Shown here piece by piece: positions 7,902 through 16,744 of a DNA stretch of 44,570 nucleotides. This DNA is from OFTM10 sp964196195 (GTDB taxonomy: Bacteria > Actinomycetota > Acidimicrobiia > Acidimicrobiales > Aldehydirespiratoraceae). The notes below the pieces were generated by a model, which worked only from the letters and a program-made list of their open reading frames with translations, did no database searches and had not been told where the DNA came from. A program made the position numbers and the translations under genes. Numbering within the stretch: position 1 is the first letter of the stretch; every line of letters begins with the position of its first letter. Location of the stretch: contig CAXMSE010000051.1 of NCBI GenBank assembly GCA_964196195.1, forward strand, positions 1 to 44,570. Direction: 5' to 3'.

Positions 7902-9748
7902 CCCACCCTCTGCTCGGCCTTGCCCTTGTCGAGCTCAGAACGCGCATCGAGCACCGTCTGACGATTCGAAACCTCGGGAACGCCGACCTCCCACCAGGCT
8001 CCTCCCTCTGTCCAGGAGTTCTGGTGGGTCTGCAGCGCGATCACATAGGTTCGGTCTGAGGCCTTGGCGCGCTGGTAGGCGAGGTCGAGTTCCTCGATGG
8101 TGGAGACCGTTTCGGCCTCACACCCCACGGCCCGAGCGTGGGCCGCGAAGTCCACCCTCACCTCCTCGACGATCTTCGAGTCGGCGAGAAGGTTGTTGAA
8201 CGGCGCGCCCCCCTGATTCACCTGGAGACGGTTGATCACCGCGTAGCCGCCGTTGTCGCACACGATCACGATCATCTTGTGGCCCGACAGCACCGAGCTG
8301 TATAGATCGCTGTTGAGCATCATGTAGGAGCCATCACCCACAAAGACGGTGACGTCCTTGTCGGGCAGAGCCATCGCAGCACCCCATCCCCCGGAGATCT
8401 CGTAGCCCATGCACGAGAAGCCGTATTCGCAGTCGAACGAGTTGCGGGCCTTGGCTCGCCAGCCGTTGTTCACTTCGCCCGGGAAGCCACCGGCCGCGGC
8501 CAGGGCAAAATCGTCGGGGCCGGCTACTCGATCGATGGCGCCGACAACTTGGGCGTAGGTTGGCAAATCGCCGGTCTCGCCACTGTCTGGCGCGGCGATC
8601 TTGTCGATATACGCGTGGTATTGGGAGGTCTCCGCCGCCGCGGTGTCGGACCAGTCGTCGCTCGCCCGGTAGTCACCCAGCGCCGAGGTGAGCTCGGCCA
8701 GGGTCTCCCTGGCGTCGCCCACCACCGCGAGTGCCTGGTGCTTGGTCGCATCGAAGCGGGCGACATTGATGCCGACGATCCGAACCGAGTCGTTGCGAAA
8801 GATCGTCCACGATCCGGTGGTGAAGTCCTCGAGGCGGGTGCCGACGGCGAGCACCACATCGGCTTCCGCAGCCAACGCGTTGGCGGAGGTACAGCCCGTG
8901 ACCCCGATCGGGCCAGCGTTGAGCGGATGTGCTGCAAGGAGTGACGCCTTGCCCGCAACCGTCTCCACCACCGGCACGTTGTGGGTCTCGGCAAAAGCCT
9001 GGAGCTCTAGTTCGGCGAACGAGTAGTGAACGCCTCCACCACAGATGATCAGAGGTTTGCGGGCAGCGGCGATCACGTCGGCGGCCGACGCCAGCTGGGT
9101 TCGGTCGGCGCGAGGGCGAGCGATCTCGTGGACAGTCTCATCGAAGAAGCGCACCGGGAATTCGTATGCCTCGGCCTGCACGTCCTGCGGCAACCCGAGG
9201 AACGCCGGACCACACGTGGCGGGATCGAGCATGGTCTGAACCGCGTGAGGCAGAGAGCTCACGAGCTGCTCGGGCTTCATGATCCGATCCCAGTAACGAC
9301 TCACCGCCCTGAACGCATCGTTCACCGTGGTGGACGGCTCGCCGAAATGCTCAACCTGCTGGAGGACCGGGTCGGGGATCCGGCTGGCGAAGGTATCGCC
9401 GGAGATCAGGAGCAGAGGGATGCGATTGGAGTGGGCCACACCGGCCGCGGTGATCATGTTGGTGGCGCCCGGTCCGACCGACGACGTAGCCACCATTATC
9501 TGGCGTCTCCGCATGGCCTTCGCGTAGGCGGTGGCCGCCAGCGCCATGCCTTGTTCGTTCTGGCCCCGCCACGTTGGCAGCTTGTCCTTCGCCTCCTCGA
9601 GCGCGTGGCCGAGGCAGGTCACGTTGCCATGCCCGAAGATGGCATAGACGCCGGGGAAGAGAGGCGCCGGCTTCCCATCGACAACCGTTCGCTGAGCGAT
9701 CAGGTATCTGACGATCGCCTGTGCGGTGGTGAGTCGGATCGTTTCCAT
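7895..9748 (-). CDS. iolD: 3D-(3,5/4)-trihydroxycyclohexane-1,2-dione hydrolase IolD
   Basis: IolD is the thiamine-diphosphate enzyme that opens the inositol ring, converting trihydroxycyclohexane-1,2-dione to 5-deoxy-glucuronate. The 617-residue length fits the family. The N-terminal Pyr domain has FGHGNVTCLG (38-47) and the catalytic glutamate in RGQNEQGMAL (Glu65). The C-terminal PP domain has the ThDP-Mg motif GDGSYMMLNSD starting at 471 with the distal Asn in CDNGGY (497-502). SCMGYEISGGWGAAMA precedes it. A clear GGAGG lies nine bases before the ATG. There is a 16-base gap to the Gfo/Idh gene upstream. Confidence 0.95.
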   Translation of the reverse strand: METIRLTTAQAIVRYLIAQRTVVDGKPAPLFPGVYAIFGHGNVTCLGHALEEAKDKLPTWRGQNEQGMALAATAYAKAMRRRQIMVATSSVGPGATNMITAAGVAHSNRIPLLLISGDTFASRIPDPVLQQVEHFGEPSTTVNDAFRAVSRYWDRIMKPEQLVSSLPHAVQTMLDPATCGPAFLGLPQDVQAEAYEFPVRFFDETVHEIARPRADRTQLASAADVIAAARKPLIICGGGVHYSFAELELQAFAETHNVPVVETVAGKASLLAAHPLNAGPIGVTGCTSANALAAEADVVLAVGTRLEDFTTGSWTIFRNDSVRIVGINVARFDATKHQALAVVGDARETLAELTSALGDYRASDDWSDTAAAETSQYHAYIDKIAAPDSGETGDLPTYAQVVGAIDRVAGPDDFALAAAGGFPGEVNNGWRAKARNSFDCEYGFSCMGYEISGGWGAAMALPDKDVTVFVGDGSYMMLNSDLYSSVLSGHKMIVIVCDNGGYAVINRLQVNQGGAPFNNLLADSKIVEEVRVDFAAHARAVGCEAETVSTIEELDLAYQRAKASDRTYVIALQTHQNSWTEGGAWWEVGVPEVSNRQTVLDARSELDKGKAEQRVGW

Positions 9749-9764
9749 CTCGAACCTCCGGATC

Positions 9765-10940
9765 TCAGCGAGGCGCGAGACGTTCGACCGTCTCCCACTT
9801 CTCGCTCTCCCATGAACGCAGGAGGGCGTCCTGCACGCTGACGTAGTCGATGGCCTCGGCGAAACCAGGCTGATGCTGGCGGCCCGCCGCGACCGACGAC
9901 AGGAACTCGTAATCCTCGATCACCTTCATGTCCTCATAGCCGATCGCATTGGCGTCGCCCGGCACAAAATTGCCGTGGTATGGGTAGCGGTCGCCCGCGT
10001 AGACCGTGGTGTATCCACGGGCCTGGTCCTTGGTGAGGAATAGCTCCAGCTCGTTCATCGTCTCCAGGTTCCACTTCAAGGAGCCCTTCGTGCCGTACAC
10101 CTCGAAAGCGTTCTGACTCTCGGGGCCGATTATCGATCGCGACGCCTCGAACACCCCCCGCGCTCCACCCTCGAAGACCACCATGGCGCCGAAGTAGTCT
10201 TCGTTCTCGACTGTGCCGGTGGGGTCGTCGGGAGCACCTCGGTCGTAGTGGGTGCCTCCCGCCTTCGGTAGCGGCCGTTCAGGGATGAACGTATGACCGG
10301 TACCCACCACCTTCGCTATTGGTCCGACGAGCATGTGAGCGAGATCGATCGAGTGGCTGAGGATGTCGGTGGACACGCCATAGCCGGCCTCATCGTGCAT
10401 GAAACGCCAGGACAACAGCCCCATCGGATCGGCTCCATACATGGAGAAGAACCGGCCCCGATAATTGGTGATCTCACCGAGTTCGCCCGCCTCGATGAGG
10501 TTCCTGGCGTACTGCACGAGTGGGGCCCAGCGATAGTTGTAGCCGACACCGGTCACCACACCTGCGGCCCTGGCTGCCGCCTCTATCCGCACGGTCTGGG
10601 CCGGCGTGCCCCCCACCGGTTTCTCACAAAATACATGCTTGCCTGCCTCCGCCGCCGCTACTGCCAAGGGCTCGTGGAACATGTTGGGAGCACAGATGCA
10701 GACAACGTCGACGTCGTCGTTGGCGATCACATCGTTCCAGTCGACGGTTCCGTGGGCGAACCCGAAAGAATCCACGGCTTCGTCCACCCGAGCCTCGACA
10801 TTGTCGCTGATCATCACCAGTTCGGGGTCGTAGGTCCGTTCGGGGAAGAGGGTGGGGATTCGGAGGTAGGAGCGCGTGTGGGCCTGGCCCATCCAGCCGA
10901 AGCCGATCACGCCGATACCGATCTTCTTGCGGGTCGTCAC
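9765..10940 (-). CDS. Gfo/Idh/MocA family dehydrogenase
   Basis: The 391-residue protein is longer than IolG and belongs to another branch: VIGFGWMGQAHTRSY at the N terminus, CAPNMFHEPLAVAAAEAGK, CEKPVGGTPAQ with the family lysine, GYNYRWAPLVQYAR, and the catalytic region YGVSTDILSHSIDLAHMLVG with Asp and His. An acidic and tyrosine-rich C-terminal region follows. This branch commonly occurs in inositol and rare-sugar clusters, where members oxidise scyllo-inositol or other isomers (family knowledge; exact substrate inferred). It overlaps the 2-hydroxyacid dehydrogenase by ATGA. Confidence 0.82.
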   Translation of the reverse strand: MTTRKKIGIGVIGFGWMGQAHTRSYLRIPTLFPERTYDPELVMISDNVEARVDEAVDSFGFAHGTVDWNDVIANDDVDVVCICAPNMFHEPLAVAAAEAGKHVFCEKPVGGTPAQTVRIEAAARAAGVVTGVGYNYRWAPLVQYARNLIEAGELGEITNYRGRFFSMYGADPMGLLSWRFMHDEAGYGVSTDILSHSIDLAHMLVGPIAKVVGTGHTFIPERPLPKAGGTHYDRGAPDDPTGTVENEDYFGAMVVFEGGARGVFEASRSIIGPESQNAFEVYGTKGSLKWNLETMNELELFLTKDQARGYTTVYAGDRYPYHGNFVPGDANAIGYEDMKVIEDYEFLSSVAAGRQHQPGFAEAIDYVSVQDALLRSWESEKWETVERLAPR

Positions 10941-11860
10941 TGTTCGTATACCTCAGGGTTAACGACATCAATAGGGCGTTCGCCGGCCAGGACTTGGCGG
11001 GCGTTTTCGATGGCCCCCCGGTACATGCGCTTTCGGCCCTTGTCGGTAGCCGACGCGATATGGGGGGTGACCACCACATTGTCTCGATGTAACAGGGTGT
11101 GGTCTGGGTCGAGCGGTTCAGGGTCGGTCACGTCGAGTCCGGCTGCGTAGACCTTGCCGGAGTCGAGGGCATCGACCAGAGCAAGGGTGTCCACCACTGC
11201 TCCGCGAGAAGTGTTGACAAGCACGACACCGTCGTTCATCGCCGCGAAGGCTCCAGAATCGACCATCCTTCGCGTTTCGTCGGTGAGAGGGCAATGAAGG
11301 CTGATGATCCGGCTCCGCTCCAGTAACTCCGTGAACGACACCTGCTCGTGGTCGACCACATCCACATAGGGATCGCAGACGATCACCTCCATATCGAGCG
11401 CAGCCGCGGCTCGTGCCACCCGAGTTCCGATCCGGCCGTGGCCGACGATGCCGATCGTGGCGGCTGATAGTTCGATTCCCTCGTTGGCGGCGAAGTAATC
11501 GGCGCGGCCTTGACGGAGTCGGGCTGCGTTGTTGGCGGTGAACTTGGAGGCGGCCATCAAGAGGCTCATCGCGTGTTCTGCAGTGGAGATCGACGGGGCG
11601 TCGGGAGTGTTGCAAACAACCACTCCCCTCGCGGTTGCGGCGGCCAGATCGACGCTGTCGTAGCCGATGCCGCTCCTGGAGATCACTTCGAGCATCTTTC
11701 CCGCCGCAATTCGCTCTGGAGGCCAGGAAGCCGCTCCGGCGATCGCTGCTCGGCAGGTGGCCAGTTCGACGGGATCGGGTCCGCACACCTGCCATCCCTC
11801 ACCGAACAGATAGTCGAATCCGGGAGGAAGGGGTCGGTCGATGAAAATCCGCTCAGCCAC
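10937..11860 (-). CDS. D-isomer-specific 2-hydroxyacid dehydrogenase (SerA-like)
   Basis: The 307-residue protein has the NAD-binding motif GHGRIG (140-145), Arg219 in NTSRGAVVD, Glu248 in GLDVTDPEPL and His267 in TPHIAS, the Arg-Glu-His arrangement of this family. I place the start at GTG 11860, inside the end of iolB, with GGAG six bases upstream; the longer frame to 12067 lies entirely within iolB and has no homology sense. It probably acts on a 2-oxoacid or 2-hydroxyacid formed from a uronate or aldonate. It is not a necessary part of the known inositol pathway, which makes its conserved operon position notable. Confidence 0.8.
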   Translation of the reverse strand: MAERIFIDRPLPPGFDYLFGEGWQVCGPDPVELATCRAAIAGAASWPPERIAAGKMLEVISRSGIGYDSVDLAAATARGVVVCNTPDAPSISTAEHAMSLLMAASKFTANNAARLRQGRADYFAANEGIELSAATIGIVGHGRIGTRVARAAAALDMEVIVCDPYVDVVDHEQVSFTELLERSRIISLHCPLTDETRRMVDSGAFAAMNDGVVLVNTSRGAVVDTLALVDALDSGKVYAAGLDVTDPEPLDPDHTLLHRDNVVVTPHIASATDKGRKRMYRGAIENARQVLAGERPIDVVNPEVYEQ

Positions 11861-12749
11861 GGACCACTCCGTCGGCGGTTGCCATCGGGCAACGTGGGTC
11901 GGCGGGCATGCCCTCCCATTCGTCGCGCACCCAGTGGTGGGCAGGGTCGTCGCAGAAGGCCATCGATCGCTCACCGCCCGGGCCGGCCAGCACGTTGAGG
12001 TAATACATCGTGTAGCCGGGCGCCGCGATGCACGGGCCGTGATACCCGCGGGGCACGAGGAACACATCGCCGTCGCCTACCGCCACGTTGACGTCGATCA
12101 CCCCATCACCGGTGTAGGTGCGGTGCATTCCGAACCCCTCGGTGGTGTAATTGGTGGTGCCTGCGCGGCCGATCCGGAAGTAGTAGATCTCCTCGTTGTT
12201 GACCTCGCACTCGGGTGAGTCGTCGTGCTTGTGGGGCGGGTAGGACGACCAGTTGCCATCGGGGGTGAGCAGTTCGACACACATGATCTTGTCGGCGTGC
12301 CCCCACGTGTCGGGACTGGCGAAATTGGTGACTTGTCGGGTGGCCGGGCCGGCCCCCCTCACCTCGACCGCGGCGCCATCTGCAGGTCCGTACTTCGCTG
12401 GGAGATGCTCGCTACATCGCGACATGGCAAGAGCCACCTCTCCCCCACCAGGCGACGAGATCGAGAACGAGGAGTCTCGTCCGATGTAGAGGAAGTCGGT
12501 CACCCGGGCGAACACCGACTGCCGACCGTCGAGGTGAAACTTCTCATCGACAACAGTCACCGATACATCGATGGTGCTCAGGGGCAACACGATCATCTCG
12601 TTCTCGCCGGTGTCGATCGTGCGCTCGACAGCCGACTCCAGAGCCAGCACCCTCAGTCCGGTGTAGTTCCATCCCGCTCGATCGGCGGTGAGGTGAACAG
12701 GATCACCGTCGGTGGCGAGGGTCCCGTTGGGGAAATGAAGATCGGTCAC
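11853..12749 (-). CDS. iolB: 5-deoxy-glucuronate isomerase IolB
   Basis: This is the canonical IolB of the window: 298 residues, two cupin halves, metal-binding PPHKHDD (His173, His175) with EEIYYFR at 186-192, then GFGMHRTY and the end motif GYHGPCIAAPGYTMYYLNVLAG. It converts 5-deoxy-glucuronate to 2-deoxy-5-keto-gluconate, the substrate of the adjacent kinase. Its ATG overlaps the iolC stop by ATGA and its end overlaps the hydroxyacid dehydrogenase start by eight bases. A second, divergent copy lies at 3301-4140. Confidence 0.93.
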   Translation of the reverse strand: MTDLHFPNGTLATDGDPVHLTADRAGWNYTGLRVLALESAVERTIDTGENEMIVLPLSTIDVSVTVVDEKFHLDGRQSVFARVTDFLYIGRDSSFSISSPGGGEVALAMSRCSEHLPAKYGPADGAAVEVRGAGPATRQVTNFASPDTWGHADKIMCVELLTPDGNWSSYPPHKHDDSPECEVNNEEIYYFRIGRAGTTNYTTEGFGMHRTYTGDGVIDVNVAVGDGDVFLVPRGYHGPCIAAPGYTMYYLNVLAGPGGERSMAFCDDPAHHWVRDEWEGMPADPRCPMATADGVVRG

Positions 12750-13702
12750 TCTGCACCACGCTCCTCGAGGAATGATTCGACCTCATCAACTGTGGGCATG
12801 TCGTCGGCGCACATCATTCGGCCGGCGACTATCGCCCCCGCCGCGTTGCCGTAGCGCACCGCGCGGGGCAGGTCCCAGCCCTCGATGAGCCCATGGCAGA
12901 AAGCTCCACCGAACGCGTCGCCCGCACCGAGGCCACACACCACATCGACTGGGTATGGAGCGAGCCGCTCGCGAAGGCCGGAGGCAGTGGCCACCATCAC
13001 CCCGTCGCCGCCCAGCTTGACGATCGCCGCGTCGAGGCCTCGCTCGAGCATCCGATCGGCGGCTTCGTCCGGGTCGGAGGTACCCACCGCTACCTCGCAC
13101 TCCTTGCGGTTGCCAATCGCGATGGTGACGTGGTCGAGCATCGGCGAGATCGCCTCGTGCGCCGCCGCTTCGGAGGGCCAGAACATTTCCCGCCAGTCGA
13201 GGTCGAGCACGGTGTGGGGCCGACGACCACGACGCTGGAGCAGCGAGGTGACGGTTTCGCGGCTCTTGTCGAAGGCGAAACGACTCGCAGGCACCCAGAA
13301 AACGGCGGCATCGTCAACCGCGGCCTCGAGTTCGGCTGTGGACTCGATCTCCATGTCGGGGGCGGCTGGCTCCCGGTAGAAAAAGATGGTGGGATCCTCA
13401 GGGGGGTCGAGCTCGGCGAAAGCCAACGGCGTCTTCAGCACGGGATGGACCGCAACGAACCGCGGATCAACGCCGAAGGTGCGCTCGAGTGCATCGGCCA
13501 CGTAGCGACCGAACTGGTCGTCGCCGACGCTGGTGGCGACAGCTGCTCGATGCCCGAGGCGCGCGGTGGCGACCGCCACGTTCGTGGCGGTGCCCCCGAT
13601 CGACTTTCGAAACGTGGTGACCTCGCTCATGGATACGCCGGCTTGCTCGGCGTAGAGGTCGACGCTCACCCGTCCGATGGAGAGGAAATCGAGCGAAGCC
13701 AT
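12746..13702 (-). CDS. iolC: 5-dehydro-2-deoxygluconokinase IolC (PfkB family)
   Basis: IolC phosphorylates 2-deoxy-5-keto-gluconate to DKGP. The 318-residue protein opens with LSIGRVSVDLYAEQ, has the PfkB motif GGTATNVAVATARLG (36-50) and the second PfkB signature GLGAGDAFGGAF with GAGD at 259-262 and catalytic Asp262. It is a single-domain kinase and does not carry the aldolase-like C-terminal domain fused to IolC in some bacteria, which agrees with a separate aldolase gene at 2435. The gene is separated from the ATPase upstream by 41 bases and no clear Shine-Dalgarno sequence is seen. Confidence 0.92.
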   Translation of the reverse strand: MASLDFLSIGRVSVDLYAEQAGVSMSEVTTFRKSIGGTATNVAVATARLGHRAAVATSVGDDQFGRYVADALERTFGVDPRFVAVHPVLKTPLAFAELDPPEDPTIFFYREPAAPDMEIESTAELEAAVDDAAVFWVPASRFAFDKSRETVTSLLQRRGRRPHTVLDLDWREMFWPSEAAAHEAISPMLDHVTIAIGNRKECEVAVGTSDPDEAADRMLERGLDAAIVKLGGDGVMVATASGLRERLAPYPVDVVCGLGAGDAFGGAFCHGLIEGWDLPRAVRYGNAAGAIVAGRMMCADDMPTVDEVESFLEERGAE

Positions 13703-13743
13703 ATTCGCTCAATCAGTGGGTAGTGGAGGTGGAGACCGCCAGG

Positions 13744-14535
13744 TCATCTGTCGGTGCCTTCGGCAGTGGACTCCAGTTCGTGGGTGAGCTGGTCGAGTTC
13801 GGCGCCGCCCGCCATCATCCGTACGAGTTCGTCACGCGGAAGGTCGGCCTTGGCGAAGTTGCCCATCGACTTGCCTCGATTGAGGATCATGAAGCGGTCG
13901 CCTACCGGATAGGCGTGATGCGGGTTGTGAGTGATGAAGATCACACCGAGACCACGATCGCGGGCCGCGAGGGTGTACTTCAACACCACACCACTCTGCT
14001 TGACGCCGAGCGCCGAGGTCGGTTCATCGAGGATGAGCACCTTGGCCCCGAAGTGCACGGCGCGGGCAATGGCCACCGACTGGCGCTCACCACCCGAAAG
14101 GGTGCCAACCGGTTGCTCGGTGTCGCGAATGTCGATACCCATCTGGGCCAGCTCGGCCTTGGCCACGCTCTTTGCCTTGGCTTTGTCGACCCAGCGCAGG
14201 GGCCACGTGCCCTTGGTGGGTTCGGCCCCGAGGAAAAAGTTTCGCCAAACCGACATGAGGGGCACCATTGCGAGGTCCTGATATACCGCCGCCACGCCCC
14301 GATCGAGCGCCTCGCGAGGCGAGTTGAACTTCACAGACTCACCGTCGAGTTTCATTTCCCCTTCGTCGTGCTGGTGCACACCTGCGAGGATCTTGATGAA
14401 GGTCGACTTCCCGGCACCATTGTCGCCCAACACACAGGTGACCTCACCGGCATGCACCTCGGTGGTGACCCCCTGTAGGGCGATGATGTTGCCGTAGAAC
14501 TTGCCGATGTTGTCGAGTTCGATAAGTGAGCTCAT
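13744..14535 (-). CDS. Sugar/cyclitol ABC transporter ATP-binding protein
   Basis: The 263-residue protein is a single ATPase domain with Walker A GDNGAGKST, Q-loop in VYQDLAMVP, signature LSGGERQ, Walker B VLILDEPTSALG and an H-loop in FITHNPHHA. Ribose-type importers often have a fused double ATPase (about 500 residues), so this is the half-size kind. The start at 14535 overlaps the permease stop by ATGA; the longer open frame to 15177 lies within the permease gene. With the permease and binding protein it forms the import system for the pathway substrate, most likely myo-inositol. Confidence 0.9.
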   Translation of the reverse strand: MSSLIELDNIGKFYGNIIALQGVTTEVHAGEVTCVLGDNGAGKSTFIKILAGVHQHDEGEMKLDGESVKFNSPREALDRGVAAVYQDLAMVPLMSVWRNFFLGAEPTKGTWPLRWVDKAKAKSVAKAELAQMGIDIRDTEQPVGTLSGGERQSVAIARAVHFGAKVLILDEPTSALGVKQSGVVLKYTLAARDRGLGVIFITHNPHHAYPVGDRFMILNRGKSMGNFAKADLPRDELVRMMAGGAELDQLTHELESTAEGTDR

Positions 14536-16601
14536 CGGGACGCCTCCGCTTTCGTTCGGATGAAGTTGTTCGCGATCACCGCCGCGAGGAGGATCGCACC
14601 AAGGAATGCGAACCGCCAGTCGCTGTTCCAGCGGGAAGCAGGAATCCCCTGCTTCGACATCGCCATGATGACCGCGCCGATCGAGGCGCCGAACGCCGAC
14701 CCGTAGCCACCGGTGAGGAAGGTGCCGCCCACCACCGCAGCGATGATGTACTCGAACTCCAAGCCGTTGCCGGTGCCGGACTGGAGGGTGTTGAGGCGGA
14801 AGGCCAGGAGCAGGCCGACCAACCACGCCGCCACCGACACGATCATGAAGAGCTGGGTCTTCGTTCGAGCAGCCGGCACGCCGATCTGGCGGGCCGCGTC
14901 CTTGTTGCCGCCGACGGCGAATATCCAGCTGCCGAACTTGGTGCGCCCCAGCACGAAGGTGGCCAGCGCGGTCACGCCCACAAACCAAAGGAACTCCACC
15001 CGGAGCTGAGCACGCGGGATTCCCGCCGCGATCTCCGCGTCGGTGGTGAACAGCAGCTTGATGGCGAGGCCGACGAAGACTGCTACCAGTCCCCCGATTG
15101 CCAGCCGAGAGCCGAGCTTGTCGGCATCGCCATCGATATCGCTGCGGGTACGGAAGCGTGCACTCGTGAGCGCCCAACCGACCATCAGGATCGCCAGTGC
15201 CAACACGATGGTGAATACTTCAGAGCGGAATTTCGGCGTGCCTGATTGGCCACGAATGAAGAAGGCGAGCGCTACTAGCGACACCGCTATCACCATCTGG
15301 ACGATCGACTTCGCCGTGCTCGATGTTCGGCCCGCACCGGTAGAGGCGAGGCCCAGCACCACGAACCCTGCGAGGATCAAAAGGCCGAACAGGATGGCCC
15401 GAAGGCCCTGCTCGGTCGTCATGAACATGAACGCATAGATGGAAAATGCGCTCGCTATCGAGATGGTGACCACGCGGAACAGGCCGTGGGCATTCTCAGC
15501 GGTGTCGGGTCCGGAGATTTTCGCCACGCCGCGCGCGACGGCGACGAACCCGGCGAAAGCACCGCCGACGACGACTAGCGGCCAGCGGAAGCCAGACACG
15601 AGGTCGAGCACCGACTCCTGCGAATCGACATCGAGTTGCCAAGCGGACAACAGTCCTGCTCCGACCAACCCCACGCCGCCGGCGACCTTCACGGGCACGC
15701 CGCTCGGCAGCGAAAACGCTTCCAAGGCCTGCGGCGCGTAGCGCCAGGAGGCAAGGCCTATAAAGGCCACGATTCCGCTCGCCGCCATGATCACACCAGC
15801 GGCCGCGTTGGCGCCTGTGCCATCGGTGGAATGCAGCACAGCAATGCCGGCGACAATGCCGGCCAGGCCAGCCAAGAAGATTCCCAGGCCGGCGCGGTTG
15901 AAGCGTTCTTTACGAAGGTAGTTGAGCTCACAGACAGCTACCACGAGGACGGCGATGCCACCCAGAATGCCGATCGTATAGACGGCATCACGCGCTTCGA
16001 ACTGGTGGTCGTTGCGCACCCAGGTGCTACCGAAGATCTTCACAAAGAAGTCGTAGCCATGCCCCTCATCGATCCTGCCCACCGTGATGTTGTCGATGAT
16101 CAGTTTTGAGAAGCCGAGCTTGAAGCCTCGGAGTATGAAGAAGGTGGCCAGAGTGACGATGAAGCTCGGGAGGCCCGTTCGCTCCACCATCGTTCCGTTG
16201 AACCAACCGAGCCCGAGAGCAACGACGAGCGAGAGTGGGATGGCGATGAACAGGCTCAATCCGGCACCGCCCAACTCGCCGACATCCTTGACCAACAAGA
16301 TGGTGACGATGCCGAGCGTGCCTGTGGCAGCGCCCGAGGACAGATCGAACTCGCCGCCGATCATCAGCAACGATACGGCGACCGCCATGATGCCGAGGGT
16401 GGACGCAACGGCAAGAACCGGAAGGATCCCACCCGCCTTGCCGAACTCGGTGGCCACTGCCCAAAAGAATGCCCAGATAGCGGCGGCGCCGATGATGGCA
16501 CCGATCTCAGGCCGTACAAGAAGGCGTTGAAACACGCCTCGGTAGGCCAGTCGCTCGTCATCGACGTCGACCGGCGCTGCTGCGACAGGTGTGTCGCTCA
16601 T
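14532..16601 (-). CDS. Unusually large ABC sugar permease (RbsC/XylH family) with a central membrane insertion
   Basis: The 689 residues are about twice the usual length of a ribose-type permease. Residues 35-210 carry the N-terminal half (LLMIGGEFDLSSGAATG 79-94; ERTGLPSFIVTLATFFILRG 140-159). The C-terminal half resumes near 536 (FGSWIFAVGGNKDAARQIGV, then EFEYIIAAVVGGTFLTGGYG 615-634). Between about 215 and 535 lies an insertion of many additional hydrophobic segments. The reading frame is intact, so this is a real expansion rather than a fusion by error. GGGGGAG and AGAAGGA precede the ATG. Substrate inferred to be inositol from context. Confidence 0.88.
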   Translation of the reverse strand: MSDTPVAAAPVDVDDERLAYRGVFQRLLVRPEIGAIIGAAAIWAFFWAVATEFGKAGGILPVLAVASTLGIMAVAVSLLMIGGEFDLSSGAATGTLGIVTILLVKDVGELGGAGLSLFIAIPLSLVVALGLGWFNGTMVERTGLPSFIVTLATFFILRGFKLGFSKLIIDNITVGRIDEGHGYDFFVKIFGSTWVRNDHQFEARDAVYTIGILGGIAVLVVAVCELNYLRKERFNRAGLGIFLAGLAGIVAGIAVLHSTDGTGANAAAGVIMAASGIVAFIGLASWRYAPQALEAFSLPSGVPVKVAGGVGLVGAGLLSAWQLDVDSQESVLDLVSGFRWPLVVVGGAFAGFVAVARGVAKISGPDTAENAHGLFRVVTISIASAFSIYAFMFMTTEQGLRAILFGLLILAGFVVLGLASTGAGRTSSTAKSIVQMVIAVSLVALAFFIRGQSGTPKFRSEVFTIVLALAILMVGWALTSARFRTRSDIDGDADKLGSRLAIGGLVAVFVGLAIKLLFTTDAEIAAGIPRAQLRVEFLWFVGVTALATFVLGRTKFGSWIFAVGGNKDAARQIGVPAARTKTQLFMIVSVAAWLVGLLLAFRLNTLQSGTGNGLEFEYIIAAVVGGTFLTGGYGSAFGASIGAVIMAMSKQGIPASRWNSDWRFAFLGAILLAAVIANNFIRTKAEASR

Positions 16602-16692
16602 TCCTTCTCCCCCTGTTTCGCGGGCACCGAATTAGCGCCCTCTACGCCAACCCTTCCCGAAGAGAGGCGAATCAACCAAATTCTGACACCGA

Positions 16693-16722
16693 GCCGGGGC
16701 GCACTTCAAGGTGCGCCCCGGC
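16693..16722 (-). terminator. Intercistronic hairpin between binding-protein and permease genes
   Basis: A perfect 12-bp GC-rich inverted repeat (arms 16693-16704 and 16711-16722) with a six-base loop lies 22 bases after the binding-protein stop. On the transcribed strand the following bases are not a real U-tract, so full termination is doubtful. In ABC operons such hairpins often protect the binding-protein mRNA 3' end or cause partial termination, giving more binding protein than permease; that role is inferred. Confidence 0.65.
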
Positions 16723-16744
16723 AAGGGTCAACTTCCTTGCTGGA

